The notes beneath the pieces are model-generated. The model saw nothing but the letters and a program-made list of their open reading frames with translations. It did no database searches and had not been told where the DNA came from. The translations under genes and the position numbers were made by a program. A stretch of 64,000 nt of DNA from positions 57,055-121,054 of the forward strand of contig NZ_FPBK01000013.1 in NCBI RefSeq assembly GCF_900116665.1, in the 5' to 3' direction. Of this stretch, positions 1 to 9,004 are shown in pieces. The DNA comes from Pustulibacterium marinum (GTDB taxonomy: Bacteria; Bacteroidota; Bacteroidia; Flavobacteriales; Flavobacteriaceae). Each line of letters opens with the position of its first letter. Position 1 is the first letter of the stretch.

Positions 1-114
1 GAAGGAATTATAATAAACGAAGTGATTTCTACATCAAACGAGTTTACCATTATTGTTGCAGAGGAACAAATCGACAAAGCATTTAAAGTGATGAAAGATT
101 TAAAGAGTTTGTAA
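1..114 (+). CDS. C-terminal end of an ACT-domain protein, possibly an aspartate kinase (5' truncated)
   Basis: The first 37 codons of the window are open and end in TAA at 112-114. They read as the last strand-helix part of an ACT domain: a 'VISTSNEFTIIV' strand followed by a helix with 'KAFKVMKDL'. This resembles the C-terminal ACT repeat of aspartokinases, where a TS dipeptide sits in the effector-binding strand. The catalytic part lies outside the window, so the identity is an inference. A terminator hairpin follows directly. A complete aspartate kinase is encoded elsewhere in the window (16325-17575), so this would be a second one if the reading is right. Confidence 0.4.
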   Translation, partial: EGIIINEVISTSNEFTIIVAEEQIDKAFKVMKDLKSL

Positions 115-138
115 AAAACTTCTTAATATTTTGAAATT

Positions 139-172
139 AAATGCAAAACATATTGTTTTGCATTTCTTTTTT
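139..172 (+). terminator. Rho-independent terminator of the leading partial gene
   Basis: A 12-bp inverted repeat (AAATGCAAAACA / TGTTTTGCATTT, 139-165) with a 3-nt loop is followed by a run of T. It lies 25 bases after the stop of the partial ACT-domain gene and ahead of the protease gene. Confidence 0.75.
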
Positions 173-192
173 ATAACAATTTTAACCTAGTC

Positions 193-2382
193 ATGAGAAA
201 AATACTCTTTGTTTTTGGAATGTTGTTTTTAACAACAGCGTCCACGCTTTTTGGGCAAAATAGAGTAGGCGAAGAGGTAAGCAAGCTAAAGAAAGCTGGT
301 GCTACTTTTGAGTCGTACAATATCCTATCTGAAAATCCTTCTTTAGCAACTAAAGCTACTAAAGAGGTAGTTAAAAATGCTACCTATGCAAGTGTAGATT
401 TAGAAACTGTATCTAACATTTTCAATAATGCTTCGGAATACATCAGTCTTCAAATTCCTTATAACGGGAATACCATTGAAGCAACGCTTTACAGAGTGAA
501 TTTATTTACAGACGATTTTCATATAGATACAGATAAAAAGGAAAATATACCTTACAATGGAGGTGTTTATTATCGAGGAATTATAGATGGAGAGGTAACA
601 TCGGTAGCATCTTTTAGTTTTTTTGAAGAAGAATTCAATGGCGTTGTTTCTTCCAATGAATTGGGTAATATCATAATTGGTAAGTTGGATGTTGCAAAGA
701 ATACTTCAGATTATATTGTCTATCAAGATGAAAATCTATTGGCAGACCTTGGTGGAGTTTGTGGAACAGACGATACAAAATATACTCCTAATGAAGAAAA
801 TGGTGATAATCATAAATCAAATTTAGAAACGAATACTACCAACTGTGTAACCTTGTATTTTGAAATTGATTATGACTTATATGTTCAAAATGGGAGTGAT
901 GAAACTACTACTACAAACTGGATGACATCAGTTTTCAATAATGTACAAACGTTGTATGACAATGATGGAATTACCACTGCATTGAAGTCATTATATATCT
1001 GGACTACTGATGATCCTTATTCCGGTTCAAGTTCTTCGGATTATTTGTATCAATTTAATGATGAGAGACCTGTTTTTGATGGAGATTTAGGGATGCTTGT
1101 AGGTATCGATCCTGGAGGGTTAGGTGGTGTTGCAGTAACTATTGGAGGTTTTTGTTCGCAAAATAATTTTAGCTATTCGGATGTAAATTATAGTTACAGT
1201 ACTGTGCCTACATATTCATGGACAGTTCAAGTAATCACTCATGAATTAGGACACTTAATGGGATCACCTCATACACATGGTTGCTACTGGAATGGTGATA
1301 GTACCTCTATAGATGGTTGTGGGCAACAAGCTGGATATTCCGAAGGATCTTGTGCAACCGGACCAATCCCTTACAGTGCAAAGGGAACAATAATGAGCTA
1401 TTGTCATTTGATTAGCGGAGTTGGTATTAGTTTCTCAAATGGTTTTGGTACACAACCTACTGCCTTGATCACAAATACAATTGAAGCAAGTAATTGTTTA
1501 AGTACAGACTGTATCAATACTTGTATCAATATGATAGAGTCAGTAAGTTTTTCTAATGTAACCAGTACATCATTTGATATTTCTTGGGTTGATAATAGTG
1601 ATACCAGCAGTTGGCAAATATCAGTAATACCACTTACTAGTATTTTTAATTCATGGAATACGGTGACAACAAATTCTTACTCAGTTTCTGGGTTAAATGA
1701 AAATACATATTATAAAGTAAACATAAGACCAAACTGTAGTGCCAATTCACAAACTATTTATCCAACTTCTTTTATTGGAGCTACTGGTGGTGATGTTTGT
1801 GCAGGAATGGTATTTACCGATACAGGAGGTACAACTGACGAATATGACAACAATGAAACCATAGTAAGAACTTTTGTTCCCGATCAGGAAAATTCTGCTG
1901 TGACGGCAACATTTACAAGTTTTGCGTTAGAGGAAGATTGGGACTATATGTATATTTATGATGGTGCAGATACAACTGCTGAACTTTTAACCCCAGATGG
2001 TTTAACAGGGTTCGATCTTCCGGGAACATACACTTCGTCTGCAGAAGATGGATCTCTTACTTTTGAATTTATTTCAGATTCTTATGTGACCGAAGAAGGT
2101 TGGGAAGCTTCTATTTCCTGTACATCTACGGCTGCTACTGATAGCTTTTCAATGATAGAGTATTCGTACTATCCAAATCCAACTTCTGGAGAGGTAACCA
2201 TCAAATCAAAAAGTGAAATTACTAATGTTGCTGTATACAGCGTTACAGGTCAATTATTGTTAGAGAAAAAGCCAGCAACAACAGTTGCACAAGTAGATAT
2301 TTCCAAGTTTGCTACGGGAACTTATTTCTTCAGTATGGAAATTGAAGGAAAGACGGTGAACTTTAAAGTAATGAAATATTAA
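193..2382 (+). CDS. Secreted metzincin zinc metalloprotease with FN3, CUB-like and T9SS type A sorting domain
   Basis: A 729-residue secreted protease. A signal peptide (residues 1-21, ending near FGQ) precedes a propeptide-like region. The catalytic domain carries HELGHLMGSPH, with H350, E351, H354 and H360 matching HExxHxxGxxH, and a downstream Met-turn (IMSYC), both hallmarks of metzincins of the reprolysin-like (M12B-type) group. A fibronectin type III domain follows at about 445-525, then a CUB-like domain (about 530-650). The last 75 residues (YYPNPTSGEV..., ending in KVMKY) form a type A T9SS sorting domain, so the protein should cross the outer membrane and be released or anchored. 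It probably degrades extracellular protein. No partner gene is adjacent; transcription ends at a shared hairpin with mfd. Confidence 0.9.
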   Translation: MRKILFVFGMLFLTTASTLFGQNRVGEEVSKLKKAGATFESYNILSENPSLATKATKEVVKNATYASVDLETVSNIFNNASEYISLQIPYNGNTIEATLYRVNLFTDDFHIDTDKKENIPYNGGVYYRGIIDGEVTSVASFSFFEEEFNGVVSSNELGNIIIGKLDVAKNTSDYIVYQDENLLADLGGVCGTDDTKYTPNEENGDNHKSNLETNTTNCVTLYFEIDYDLYVQNGSDETTTTNWMTSVFNNVQTLYDNDGITTALKSLYIWTTDDPYSGSSSSDYLYQFNDERPVFDGDLGMLVGIDPGGLGGVAVTIGGFCSQNNFSYSDVNYSYSTVPTYSWTVQVITHELGHLMGSPHTHGCYWNGDSTSIDGCGQQAGYSEGSCATGPIPYSAKGTIMSYCHLISGVGISFSNGFGTQPTALITNTIEASNCLSTDCINTCINMIESVSFSNVTSTSFDISWVDNSDTSSWQISVIPLTSIFNSWNTVTTNSYSVSGLNENTYYKVNIRPNCSANSQTIYPTSFIGATGGDVCAGMVFTDTGGTTDEYDNNETIVRTFVPDQENSAVTATFTSFALEEDWDYMYIYDGADTTAELLTPDGLTGFDLPGTYTSSAEDGSLTFEFISDSYVTEEGWEASISCTSTAATDSFSMIEYSYYPNPTSGEVTIKSKSEITNVAVYSVTGQLLLEKKPATTVAQVDISKFATGTYFFSMEIEGKTVNFKVMKY

Positions 2383-2413
2383 CTTTCGATTGAAACAAAA
2401 AGTAGATTATAAT

Positions 2414-2440
2414 AAAAAAGCGGCTCTCAGCCGCTTTTTT
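2414..2440. terminator. Bidirectional terminator between the metalloprotease and mfd
   Basis: A perfect stem (AAAAAAGCGGCT, CTC, AGCCGCTTTTTT) with A and T tracts on both sides sits between two convergent genes, 31 bases after the protease stop and 2 bases beyond the mfd stop, so it can serve both strands. Confidence 0.9.
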
Positions 2441-2442
2441 AT

Positions 2443-5400
2443 TTATATGTTTTGAAACTCTCGCATGAGTTTTAATCCTCTTTCAATAGAAGTTACCTTA
2501 TCAAAGGTTATGAGTAAACGCAGCCCATTTCTAGTTTGTTTTTCCTTCAAGGTTCCACGTCCTTTTAAATGTTGAACATACTGCATTACCTTTTGAAATT
2601 TAGCACTCTGGTAAAACGGACTTTGCTGATCGGAAATAAAGTATCCAATCATTTTTCCTTTTTTCATGACAATTTTTTCGAGTCCCATTTCAGTTCCAAT
2701 CCATTTGATACGTACACTGTTTAATAAGTCGATAGCTTCTTCTGGTAACGGACCAAAACGGTCTATCAAATTCGCTTCGTAAACTTGTAGAGCATCTTCG
2801 GTTTCAATCGTACTTAAATCATTATACAATTGTAAGCGCTCAGAAATATTATTGATATATTCATCTGGATATAACAACTGAAAATCACTATCTATTTGTG
2901 TTTCGTTGACATAAGATTTGTCATTTTCGTCTTCATCGTACAGATCTTTAAACTCGTTTTCCTTCAGTTCAGCAATGGCTTCTTTTAGAATTTTTTGATA
3001 GGTATCAAAACCAATTTCATTCATAAAACCACTTTGTTCACCACCCAAAATATCTCCTGCTCCACGAATTTCCAAATCCTTCATAGCAATATTAAAACCA
3101 CTTCCCAAATCTGTAAACTGTTCCAATGCCTGGATACGTTTACGCGCATCTTCGGTCATTGCAGAATATGGCGGAGTGATGAAATAACAGAATGCTTTTT
3201 TGTTACTTCTACCCACACGACCACGCATTTGATGCAAATCTGAAAGTCCAAAGTTATTGGCGTTGTTTATAAAAATAGTATTGGCGTTTGGAACATCTAA
3301 ACCACTTTCTATAATTGTGGTAGACACCAGCACGTCAAAGTCACCATTCATAAATGCCATCATCAAAGCTTCCAACTTTTTACCGTCCATTTGGCCGTGA
3401 CCAATGGCTATTTTTGCATCGGGAACCAATCGCTGAATCATTCCAGCAACTTCTTTTATATTTTCAATTCTGTTGTGAATGAAAAATACTTGCCCTCCTC
3501 GTTGAACTTCATACGAAACCGCATCCCGAATCACTTCTTCATTAAATTGAATCACCTGACTTTCTATAGGATAACGGTTTGGTGGAGGTGTATTGATGGT
3601 TGAAAGATCACGAGCAGCCATCAAACTGAATTGTAATGTTCTTGGAATTGGTGTGGCCGTAAGCGTAAGTACATCTACATTTTCTTTGAGCGTTTTCAGT
3701 TTGTCTTTAACGGCAACTCCAAATTTTTGTTCTTCATCAACAATCAACAATCCAAGATCTTTAAAAACTACATTTTTGTTGGCAAGTTGATGAGTTCCAA
3801 TAATAATATCCACTTTTCCATCGGCTAAATCGGCCAGAGTTTCTTTCTTTTCTTTAGCAGTTCTAAATCGGTTTACGTAATCTACTTGCACCGGAAAATC
3901 TTTCATTCTTTCTTTGAAAGATCGGTAATGCTGAAACGCTAAAACCGTTGTAGGAACCAGAACTGCTACTTGTTTTCCGTTATCCACCGCTTTAAAAGCC
4001 GCACGCATAGCCACTTCGGTTTTACCAAAACCAACATCTCCACAAACCAATCTATCCATTGGTTGTTCGCTTTCCATGTCAGCTTTTACTTCTGCTGTTG
4101 CTTTGCTTTGGTCTGGCGTGTCTTCATATAAAAACGAAGCTTCCAGCTCGTGTTGCATGTAACTATCTGGCTTATATTGATAACCTTTGTCAAGTTTTCG
4201 TTTTGCATACAAATTGATAAGGTTGAATGCAATTTCCTTAACTCGCGACTTGGTCTTTTTCTTTAGGTTTTTCCAGGCCGTACTACCCAGTTTGTATATT
4301 TTTGGTGGTTTCCCATCTTTGCCATTATACTTGGTGATTTTGTGAAGTGAATGAATACTCACGTACAAAATATCTCTATCACCATAAATCAATTTAATAG
4401 CTTCTTGGGTTTTACCTTCTACATCTATTTTTTGTAATCCGGCAAATTTTCCAATACCATGGTCAATGTGGGTTACATAATCTCCAACAGAAAGCGTGGT
4501 GAGCTCTTTTAAGGTTAAAGCCTGTTTTTTGGCATATCCATTTTTAAGTTGAAACTTGTGATAGCGTTCAAAAATCTGATGATCTGTATAGCAAACAATC
4601 TTTTGTGCTTCATCAATAAACCCTTGGTACATGGAAAACACAAAGGTTTTGTAATGCACTTTAGTTTCCATTTCTTCAAAAATATCATGGAAACGTTTGG
4701 CTTGTTGTTCACTTACACAAGCAATATAATTGGTGAATCCGCTTTCGTGACGCTCATTTAAGTTTTCAATTAACAATTCAAATTGCTTGTTGAACGAAGG
4801 CTGCGGATTGGTATTGTATTCAATAAAATAGTCAGCTTTTAGGTAGGAAGTTGAACCAAACTCAATCACTGAAAATTTCAGGAGTTCTTTCAGTAATTCT
4901 TCAGAAGAAGAAAATAATTCTTCGGGTTTGGCGTGCTTAACGTCTGCCGAAAGCTTAGCAAAAGCATCTTCAGCTTTTTGATAAAGTGTATTGATTCTGG
5001 TATTTAGTAGATCAATATTTTTGCTGAAAATGAGTGTGTTTGAGGTAATGTATTTTAGAAAATTTTGTCGAACCTCATTGAGCGTTTTGTTTTCTACATT
5101 AGGTATAATGGTGATTTCCTTAATACGCTCGGTAGAAAGTTGCGTTTCCACATCAAAGGTTCGAATGCTATCAACTTCATCTCCAAAAAATTCAATACGA
5201 TAAGGTTCGTCATTAGAAAAAGAAAATACGTCTACAATACCTCCACGTACCGAAAATTCACCCGGTTCTGTTACAAAATCGACACGTTTAAACTGATATT
5301 CAAACAACACTTCGTTTACAAAATCCAAGGAAAGAGAATCATTTACCTGAATTTTTAGTGTGTTTTTGTCTAACTCTTTTTTGGTGACTACTTTTTCAAA

Positions 5401-5784
5401 AAGCGCATCAGGATAACTTACAATAATTATGGGTTTCTTGCGCGAATTGATTCTGTTCAAAACCTCGGCACGCAATAACACATTAGCATTGTCAGTTTCT
5501 TCAATTTGGTAAGGCCTGCGGTAACTTCCAGGGTAAAACAAAACATGGTCTTGCCCAACCAATTGTTCTAAATCATTCAAATAGTAAGCCGCCTCTTCTT
5601 TATCATCCAAAAGCAACAAAAAAGGTTTATCACTTTCCTTAAAAAGATCAGCAGTTAGAAACGATAAAGACGATCCTACAAGACCTTTGATATGAATTTT
5701 ATTTTGTTTTTCGGCAATAGCTTTCCGCAGTTTCTGCGTTTGCGGAGACTGTGCAATTTTTTGAGAGATAAGATCTGTAATCAT
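2443..5784 (-). CDS. mfd: Transcription-repair coupling factor Mfd
   Basis: Mfd removes RNA polymerase stalled at DNA lesions and recruits UvrA for nucleotide excision repair. The 1113-residue product shows the UvrB-like N-terminal region, the RNA-polymerase-interacting domain (SVGDYVTHIDHGIGKF), an SF2 helicase core with Walker A GDVGFGKTE, DEEQ box and TATPIPRT, the second RecA fold with QMRGRVGRS, and the C-terminal TRCF domain. Length fits the family. The open frame extends 24 codons upstream to 5856, but the ATG at 5784 is preferred because that extension lacks family similarity and a TATCTTTG promoter element lies between them. Monocistronic as far as can be seen. Confidence 0.96.
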   Translation of the reverse strand: MITDLISQKIAQSPQTQKLRKAIAEKQNKIHIKGLVGSSLSFLTADLFKESDKPFLLLLDDKEEAAYYLNDLEQLVGQDHVLFYPGSYRRPYQIEETDNANVLLRAEVLNRINSRKKPIIIVSYPDALFEKVVTKKELDKNTLKIQVNDSLSLDFVNEVLFEYQFKRVDFVTEPGEFSVRGGIVDVFSFSNDEPYRIEFFGDEVDSIRTFDVETQLSTERIKEITIIPNVENKTLNEVRQNFLKYITSNTLIFSKNIDLLNTRINTLYQKAEDAFAKLSADVKHAKPEELFSSSEELLKELLKFSVIEFGSTSYLKADYFIEYNTNPQPSFNKQFELLIENLNERHESGFTNYIACVSEQQAKRFHDIFEEMETKVHYKTFVFSMYQGFIDEAQKIVCYTDHQIFERYHKFQLKNGYAKKQALTLKELTTLSVGDYVTHIDHGIGKFAGLQKIDVEGKTQEAIKLIYGDRDILYVSIHSLHKITKYNGKDGKPPKIYKLGSTAWKNLKKKTKSRVKEIAFNLINLYAKRKLDKGYQYKPDSYMQHELEASFLYEDTPDQSKATAEVKADMESEQPMDRLVCGDVGFGKTEVAMRAAFKAVDNGKQVAVLVPTTVLAFQHYRSFKERMKDFPVQVDYVNRFRTAKEKKETLADLADGKVDIIIGTHQLANKNVVFKDLGLLIVDEEQKFGVAVKDKLKTLKENVDVLTLTATPIPRTLQFSLMAARDLSTINTPPPNRYPIESQVIQFNEEVIRDAVSYEVQRGGQVFFIHNRIENIKEVAGMIQRLVPDAKIAIGHGQMDGKKLEALMMAFMNGDFDVLVSTTIIESGLDVPNANTIFINNANNFGLSDLHQMRGRVGRSNKKAFCYFITPPYSAMTEDARKRIQALEQFTDLGSGFNIAMKDLEIRGAGDILGGEQSGFMNEIGFDTYQKILKEAIAELKENEFKDLYDEDENDKSYVNETQIDSDFQLLYPDEYINNISERLQLYNDLSTIETEDALQVYEANLIDRFGPLPEEAIDLLNSVRIKWIGTEMGLEKIVMKKGKMIGYFISDQQSPFYQSAKFQKVMQYVQHLKGRGTLKEKQTRNGLRLLITFDKVTSIERGLKLMREFQNI

Positions 5785-5790
5785 ACAAGG

Positions 5791-5798
5791 CAAAGATA
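5791..5798 (-). promoter_or_regulatory. Putative mfd promoter -7 element (TATCTTTG)
   Basis: Minus-strand TATCTTTG matches the Bacteroidota sigma-ABfr consensus TAnnTTTG. Only six bases separate it from the chosen ATG at 5784, so the transcript would be nearly leaderless. A TTG triplet lies 20 bases upstream, about where the -33 element is expected. Confidence 0.5.
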
Positions 5799-5936
5799 GG
5801 TGTTCAATTTTTTTGCTACAACCTGAAAGCTTAGGTTTTATGAGTTGTAAAGGCATTTTTAATATTTCTATAACAGCGAATTGCCGTCTGCAAATGTATT
5901 TTACGAACCTTGCTAAAATTCAGAAAAAATCACTTT

Positions 5937-7292
5937 ATGAGCACCACTACTTTTGATGTATTTGTAATTGGAACCGGAACTGCGGGAAGAAGCGTAGCCC
6001 TAGCTTGTGCCAAAGCTGGTAAAAAAGTTGGGATAGCCGATAATCGGGAGTTTGGCGGAACCTGTTCCAACCGCGGTTGTGACCCCAAAAAAGTGTTGGT
6101 AGGCTTGACAGAGATTTTGCATAGATCTGAAAATATGCTGGGTAGTGGAATTACCAAATTACCTGAAGTAAGCTGGAGTGATGTTCAAGAATTTAAAAAG
6201 AAATTCACCGAAGGAATGCCGGAAGCAACCGAGAAAGATTTGCAGGAAGAAGGAATCACCATGTATCATCAATCACCCAAGTTTACAGGAGAACATGAAT
6301 TACTGGTCGAAGGTAAAAAGGTAATTGCAGAAAAGATTGTAATTGCAACAGGTAGAGTTCCTATGCCTTTGAGAATTTCTGGAGGTGAACATGCGTTGAC
6401 GAGTGATGATTTTCTGGAACTAAAGGAATTACCAGAAAGTATGGTGTTTATAGGAGCCGGATATATAGGGATGGAGTTTGCTCATATCGCAGCCAGAATG
6501 GGAGTGAAGGTTACTGTAATTGATGTTTCGGGCAGGCCACTTTCAAATTTTGAAGAAGATATGGTGAGTTATATAACCAAAGCTTCGGAAGAATTAGGAA
6601 TTCAATTTTACTTCAATACAGAAGTGACCAACATTAAAAAATTGATTAAGAATTATAAAGTAATTGGCGAGTCTGATGGCAAAAAAGTAACCGTAAAAAC
6701 CGAAATGATTTTCAACACAGCAGGGCGCATTCCAGCAGTGGCCGAACTTAATTTGGAAGAAGGAAATGTTTCGTATTCTGATAAGGGAATTAAAGTGACT
6801 AAAAAATTAAAAAATACATCCAATAGAGATGTGTATGCTTGTGGTGATGTTGCAGATAGTTCTGGTTTGCCATTAACGCCGCTTTCTTCAAAAGAAGCTG
6901 AAGTTGTTATTTCGCAATTACTAGAAGAAGAAAAAGAAAAAATGGCCGAGTACGCGCCGCAGCCTTCTGTGGTATTTACCATTCCACAAATGGCGAGTGT
7001 TGGGTTGACCGAAGAAGAAGCAAAAGCGTCTGGAGAACCCTATCAAATAGAACAGAAATACGTGCCGTCTTGGTTCAATTCGAAACGAATTCATGAGAAA
7101 TATTATGCTTACAAAACCATTGTAAATACTGAAACCGGACAAATTATGGGAGCGCATATTGTAGCGCCCGAAGCAGGTGAAATGATCAACTTATTTTCTA
7201 TGGCCATGTATAGTCGCATGACCAAAAAAGATTTTATGAAAATGATTTTAGCATACCCAACTTGGGGTTATGATATTCGAGGAATGATCTAG
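5937..7292 (+). CDS. FAD-dependent pyridine nucleotide-disulfide oxidoreductase family protein
   Basis: A 451-residue flavoprotein of the glutathione reductase/dihydrolipoamide dehydrogenase/MerA family. It has the N-terminal FAD fold (VIGTGTAGRS), the redox-active pair C43-x4-C48 in GGTCSNRGC, the NAD(P) fold (FIGAGYIGMEFA) and the second FAD motif (VYACGDVAD). The C-terminal dimerisation domain ends in AYPTWGYDIRG: the usual HPT-x-SE catalytic His and Glu are not there, a Tyr sits at the His position, so normal disulfide reductase chemistry is doubtful. Substrate unknown. Start chosen at the ATG at 5937, nine codons inside the longest frame, just before the conserved FDVFVIG strand. Its last four bases overlap the convergent next gene. 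Confidence 0.85.
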   Translation: MSTTTFDVFVIGTGTAGRSVALACAKAGKKVGIADNREFGGTCSNRGCDPKKVLVGLTEILHRSENMLGSGITKLPEVSWSDVQEFKKKFTEGMPEATEKDLQEEGITMYHQSPKFTGEHELLVEGKKVIAEKIVIATGRVPMPLRISGGEHALTSDDFLELKELPESMVFIGAGYIGMEFAHIAARMGVKVTVIDVSGRPLSNFEEDMVSYITKASEELGIQFYFNTEVTNIKKLIKNYKVIGESDGKKVTVKTEMIFNTAGRIPAVAELNLEEGNVSYSDKGIKVTKKLKNTSNRDVYACGDVADSSGLPLTPLSSKEAEVVISQLLEEEKEKMAEYAPQPSVVFTIPQMASVGLTEEEAKASGEPYQIEQKYVPSWFNSKRIHEKYYAYKTIVNTETGQIMGAHIVAPEAGEMINLFSMAMYSRMTKKDFMKMILAYPTWGYDIRGMI

Positions 7293-8074
7293 TTCAGTTT
7301 TCTAAAAAAAGGATTCGATTTTCTGTTTTTAAAACCATGAATGCTGATGGCCAAAAACACTACAATGGCACAAATTAGAGCAGTTGTAGTAATTGCTGGT
7401 TGATAACCCTCATGTCGAAAATAAATTGCCATAAAAGACCAAACAGCAACCAAGGCAAACTCACGCATATTTCTTTTGTAAATAATCAGTAGATTAATGA
7501 GAGTCGCTATGATTATCATTAAAACTGTCCAAGTTACTTCTGAAAGAAAACCGCCGTTCCAGCCAATTTTAGATAAATAAGCTGCGATATTGGCTATGGT
7601 CGCTACGGTAATCCAACCGCTATAAAAACAAATTGGCCACCAATTAAATGCAATTGTTTTGGCTGGAGCATCCCACTTTTCCATGTTAGTATTCAGAATA
7701 ATTTTTATCAGAGAATATAAAATCACTAGCATTACAATTACCGAAAGTCCTGTGAGTTCATACAGCCAAACTACCACCCACAAAGCGTTGGCAATATTGG
7801 CAATGAAATACCAGTAACCGCTTTGGATTAGAAATTCGGTATTACCATCTTTTTTGAAAGCCTGAATAAGATGGTAAATAGAAAAAGCAAATAGCGAAAC
7901 ATAAATCAATCCCCAAATGGCAAAAGCATAATTTGCCGGTGTAAACAGATTGGCATATTTAGCGCTTAAACGGGCCATTGTATTTCCATTTAACTGAATG
8001 GCTTGGGTATAATATCCTGTAAAAACAGCAACAATTACTGAAATAAAATTGAGTAGAGCGAGACGCTTTGCCAT
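7289..8074 (-). CDS. TspO/MBR-like (tryptophan-rich sensory protein-related) membrane protein
   Basis: A 261-residue integral membrane protein with seven or eight predicted hydrophobic helices. The segment FTPANYAFAIWGLIYVSL resembles the TspO signature in the first loop, and Trp residues are frequent. It is longer than the classical five-helix TspO (about 160 residues), as are related proteins of Bacteroidota. TspO proteins bind porphyrins and modulate stress responses, but ligand binding here is inference. Overlaps the convergent oxidoreductase gene by four bases. Confidence 0.6.
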   Translation of the reverse strand: MAKRLALLNFISVIVAVFTGYYTQAIQLNGNTMARLSAKYANLFTPANYAFAIWGLIYVSLFAFSIYHLIQAFKKDGNTEFLIQSGYWYFIANIANALWVVVWLYELTGLSVIVMLVILYSLIKIILNTNMEKWDAPAKTIAFNWWPICFYSGWITVATIANIAAYLSKIGWNGGFLSEVTWTVLMIIIATLINLLIIYKRNMREFALVAVWSFMAIYFRHEGYQPAITTTALICAIVVFLAISIHGFKNRKSNPFFRKLN

Positions 8075-8094
8075 GACGATTTAATTTTGTTTAA

Positions 8095-8102
8095 CAAAAG
8101 TA
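8095..8102 (-). promoter_or_regulatory. Putative promoter -7 element (TACTTTTG) of the TspO-like gene
   Basis: Minus-strand TACTTTTG fits TAnnTTTG and lies 20 bases upstream of the ATG at 8074, in the 69-base gap to pdeM. Confidence 0.45.
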
Positions 8103-8143
8103 AAAATTCAATCAACAGAAAAGAATCAAAGGAATGCCAAAGT

Positions 8144-8779
8144 TTAGTTAATCAGAATCACTTCTTCTTCGGTACAAATAAAAATAGCTTCCGCAGTTTT
8201 TTGATCTATGTAGAAATTTCCGGTAAAATCGCCAAACGCAGGAAGTATCAATTGCTCTTCAAACTGTGCAAAACAAGATAGCTTTATCGTTTGTTTTGCA
8301 GGACCCTTCAGTTTTACTCCGGGATGTACATGGCCGCAAATATTAAAAAGCTCCGGTTCGGTAGTTGGGTGATGTGTAAAATAGAAATCATCGGTGATTA
8401 ACTCATCCAGAACCTCAATTCCTAAGGCTTCAAAATAATGATCTGAAATAATATCATGATTTCCTGCAATCAACGTAATTTGTGCAGATTGATTGGCAAC
8501 CCACTCTTCAAATAAATACCATTCTCTATTGTGAACACTATGAAATAAATCGCCCAAAAAATAGATTTGTTCAGGATTGAAGTATTCAATAACCTCGTCT
8601 AAATTCTCATAATTTTTATAGAGAGAAGCTTCTGGAAGGGCAATGCCATGCTTTCTGAAATGGATGGTTTTTCCCAAATGAACATCGGCAATAAGCAAGA
8701 TGTTTTGGTTTTGCCAAAAAGCTACTCCAAGCGGATGTAGCGTAAATTCTTGATCTTGAATACGGAGTGTTTCCGTCAT
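8144..8779 (-). CDS. pdeM: Ligase-associated DNA damage response endonuclease PdeM (metallophosphoesterase)
   Basis: A 211-residue calcineurin-like phosphoesterase. The metal-binding motifs are all visible: D32-x-H34 (ADVHLGK), GDLFHS, GNHD and GHVHPG. In the characterised Pseudomonas homologue (MPE) this family is a manganese-dependent single-strand DNA endonuclease encoded with a ligase, an exonuclease and an Lhr helicase; those three genes lie directly upstream here, which makes the assignment firm. It is the last gene of the repair operon, and its start overlaps the stop of the small membrane protein gene by four bases, implying translational coupling. Confidence 0.92.
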   Translation of the reverse strand: MTETLRIQDQEFTLHPLGVAFWQNQNILLIADVHLGKTIHFRKHGIALPEASLYKNYENLDEVIEYFNPEQIYFLGDLFHSVHNREWYLFEEWVANQSAQITLIAGNHDIISDHYFEALGIEVLDELITDDFYFTHHPTTEPELFNICGHVHPGVKLKGPAKQTIKLSCFAQFEEQLILPAFGDFTGNFYIDQKTAEAIFICTEEEVILIN

Positions 8780-8982
8780 TTTTTACGAAAAAGATCTTTA
8801 AGAGTCATCAACAAAAATAAAAATGCAGCACCAACAGCAACGGCATAGAAAATGGCATTGGTTGGCATTACGTAATATTGTTCAGAAATTTTCATTCTAA
8901 ACGTTTCATCTGACTGCCAAACTAGCCCTAAAACCAATGAAACAAAAGCGAAAATAAGTATGATTAAGCGAACTGCTTTCAT
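8776..8982 (-). CDS. Small two-helix membrane protein inside the DNA repair operon
   Basis: A 68-residue protein with an N-terminal hydrophobic helix (residues 3-23), a short polar stretch (about 24-40) and a second helix (about 43-62) ending in basic KDLFRKK. I do not recognise a family. The ATG lies 22 bases after the helicase gene, and its TGA overlaps the pdeM start by four bases (ATGA), so it is almost certainly translated with the repair genes. Both ends would face the same side of the membrane, probably the cytoplasm given the basic tail. A role in repair is only suggested by position. Confidence 0.7.
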   Translation of the reverse strand: MKAVRLIILIFAFVSLVLGLVWQSDETFRMKISEQYYVMPTNAIFYAVAVGAAFLFLLMTLKDLFRKK

Positions 8983-9004
8983 GTTTTAAATTTTCCGCAA
9001 GGTA

